From Iamia sp. SCSIO 61187 (lineage in GTDB: Bacteria > Actinomycetota > Acidimicrobiia > Acidimicrobiales > Iamiaceae): a stretch of DNA of 64,000 bases. The notes under the pieces are model-generated. The model did not search any database, was not told the origin of the DNA, and saw only the letters and a program-made list of their open reading frames with translations. The DNA lies in contig NZ_CP050948.1 of the NCBI RefSeq assembly GCF_019443745.1, positions 4,468,001-4,532,000 on the forward strand, in the 5' to 3' direction. Positions 63,333 through 64,000 of the stretch are shown here, in pieces. Position numbers and translations under genes: made by a program. The first letter of the stretch is position 1; every line of letters begins with the position of its first letter.

Positions 63333-64000
63333 ATGCAACCCGACATCGAACGCACCATCGCCACCCACGCCGCCCGCCAGATCGGCCTCGTCACCCGGGA
63401 CCAGCTGCTCAGGGCGGGTCTGTCCCGCTCGTCGATCTGGAGGCGCACCCAGGAAGGTCTCCTGATCGCGGCCGGGGGACGGACCTTCAGCGTGGGGGCC
63501 AGCCCGCCGAGCGACGAGCAGGCGGTGCTGGCCGCATGCCTCGACCACGGTGGCGTCGCCACCCATCGAGCCGGGTGCTGGCTGAGGGGCCTGTGGTCGC
63601 AGCCGTCCCCGATCGAGATCACGGTGCCCCGCCTTCGATCGAGCCGGACGTCCACCGTCTTCGACCGGGACGTGATCGTGCACACGACCACGTCCCTGCC
63701 CCTCGCCGACCTGACGACGGTCCGTGGCGTGCCGACCGTGAGCGTGGCTCGCAGCCTCCTCGGGCTCGGCGCCCTGGTGCCGGGGGACGTCACCCAGGAC
63801 GAGCTGGCGGCGGCCGTCGCCGATGCGTGCGAGCGGGGCCTGGCCTCGGAGCGGTGGCTGCTGTGGCTGCTCGAGCGGCGGCGCATCCAGGGCCGCAACG
63901 GGGTCATCGCCTTCGAGGAGGCGATCGCGGCCCGTCTCGCGCTGGGACCGACCGAGAGCTGGCTGGAGCGAGAGCTCGTCGGGATGATCCTCGCAGCCGG
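63333..64000 (+). CDS. AbiEi-like/DUF559-type protein, 5' part
   Basis: 222 codons are visible before the right edge of the window. The winged-helix part IATHAARQIGLVTRDQLLRA, GLSRSSIWRRTQEGLLIAAG aligns residue by residue with the protein starting at 47903, as do the middle (SVARSLLGLGALVPGDVTQD) and the lead-in to the nuclease-like domain (LALGPTESWLERELVGMILA). The DUF559 domain itself lies beyond the edge. AbiEi proteins are antitoxin/autorepressor components of type IV abortive-infection systems, but DUF559 fusions of this kind have no known partner toxin. ATG 63333. Two 48-bp palindromes and one truncated copy lie in the 180 bases upstream. Confidence 0.82.
   Translation, partial: MQPDIERTIATHAARQIGLVTRDQLLRAGLSRSSIWRRTQEGLLIAAGGRTFSVGASPPSDEQAVLAACLDHGGVATHRAGCWLRGLWSQPSPIEITVPRLRSSRTSTVFDRDVIVHTTTSLPLADLTTVRGVPTVSVARSLLGLGALVPGDVTQDELAAAVADACERGLASERWLLWLLERRRIQGRNGVIAFEEAIAARLALGPTESWLERELVGMILAA

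Overview
The window is about 64 kb of very GC-rich DNA with the gene content of an actinobacterium, most likely from the class Acidimicrobiia. This is inferred from the GC bias, many GTG starts, many ATGA/GTGA overlaps, leaderless starts 6-8 bases after a TANNNT box, HrcA/CIRCE-controlled groES-groEL, PemK/MazF and FHA/PP2C proteins, and the order tRNA-Thr, tRNA-Met, tuf, rpmG, tRNA-Trp, secE, nusG, rplK, rplA, rplJ, rplL. No phage genes, insertion sequences or CRISPR arrays were seen. This reads as chromosomal core with a few accessory islands.

Layout. 1-5.2 kb: the end of an ArsA-type ATPase, a STAS protein, a receiver-like protein, tRNA-Pro, a VOC protein, two 48-bp palindromes, a Rossmann dehydrogenase, a PemK/MazF toxin divergent from a MazG-like protein. 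5.2-8.6 kb: a CoA-type Nudix hydrolase, a small internally duplicated protein, groEL and groES under two CIRCE operators. 8.7-12 kb: an ECF sigma/anti-sigma pair divergent from a COG4315-type lipoprotein over a symmetric promoter region, then a membrane acyltransferase. 12-19 kb: two export modules on either side of a TetR regulator and its palindrome: an ABC-2 exporter (one ATPase, two permeases) and a heterodimeric ABC exporter with one degenerate ATP site. 19-32.9 kb: methyltransferase, beta-propeller protein, the t6A operon tsaE-tsaB-rimI-[two identical 24-codon micro-ORFs]-tsaD, a secreted trypsin-like protease, a P1 peptidase, a tRNA-queuosine mannosyltransferase-like enzyme, an alpha/beta hydrolase, a MocR regulator and a large membrane protein.

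33-40.1 kb (all minus strand) is the translation/transcription core: tRNA-Thr, tRNA-Met, tuf, rpmG, a second ECF sigma/anti-sigma pair, tRNA-Trp, secE, nusG, rplK, rplA, an L10-type leader, rplJ and rplL. 40.3-49 kb is accessory: a membrane-inserted SMC-like protein with no Walker A, an acetyltransferase, a WXG-like/alpha-beta hydrolase pair, flavodoxin, PP2C plus FHA-HTH, tRNA-Tyr, YajQ, a DUF559/AbiEi-like gene bracketed by 48-bp palindromes, and HtpX. 49-63 kb: acetyl-CoA synthetase, a MidA/NDUFAF7-like methyltransferase and an 11-gene complex I operon (nuoABCDHIJKLMN) with no nuoE, nuoF or nuoG. The window ends in a second DUF559/AbiEi-like gene with two more 48-bp palindromes in front of it.

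The best candidate for an undescribed system is this family of palindromes. There are seven copies, each exactly 48 bp, with GTTYYG...CRRAAC ends and compensatory changes between the arms. Five of the seven flank the two DUF559/AbiEi-like genes. The second most unusual structure is the chain of ATGA-coupled, perfectly duplicated micro-ORFs between rimI and tsaD.
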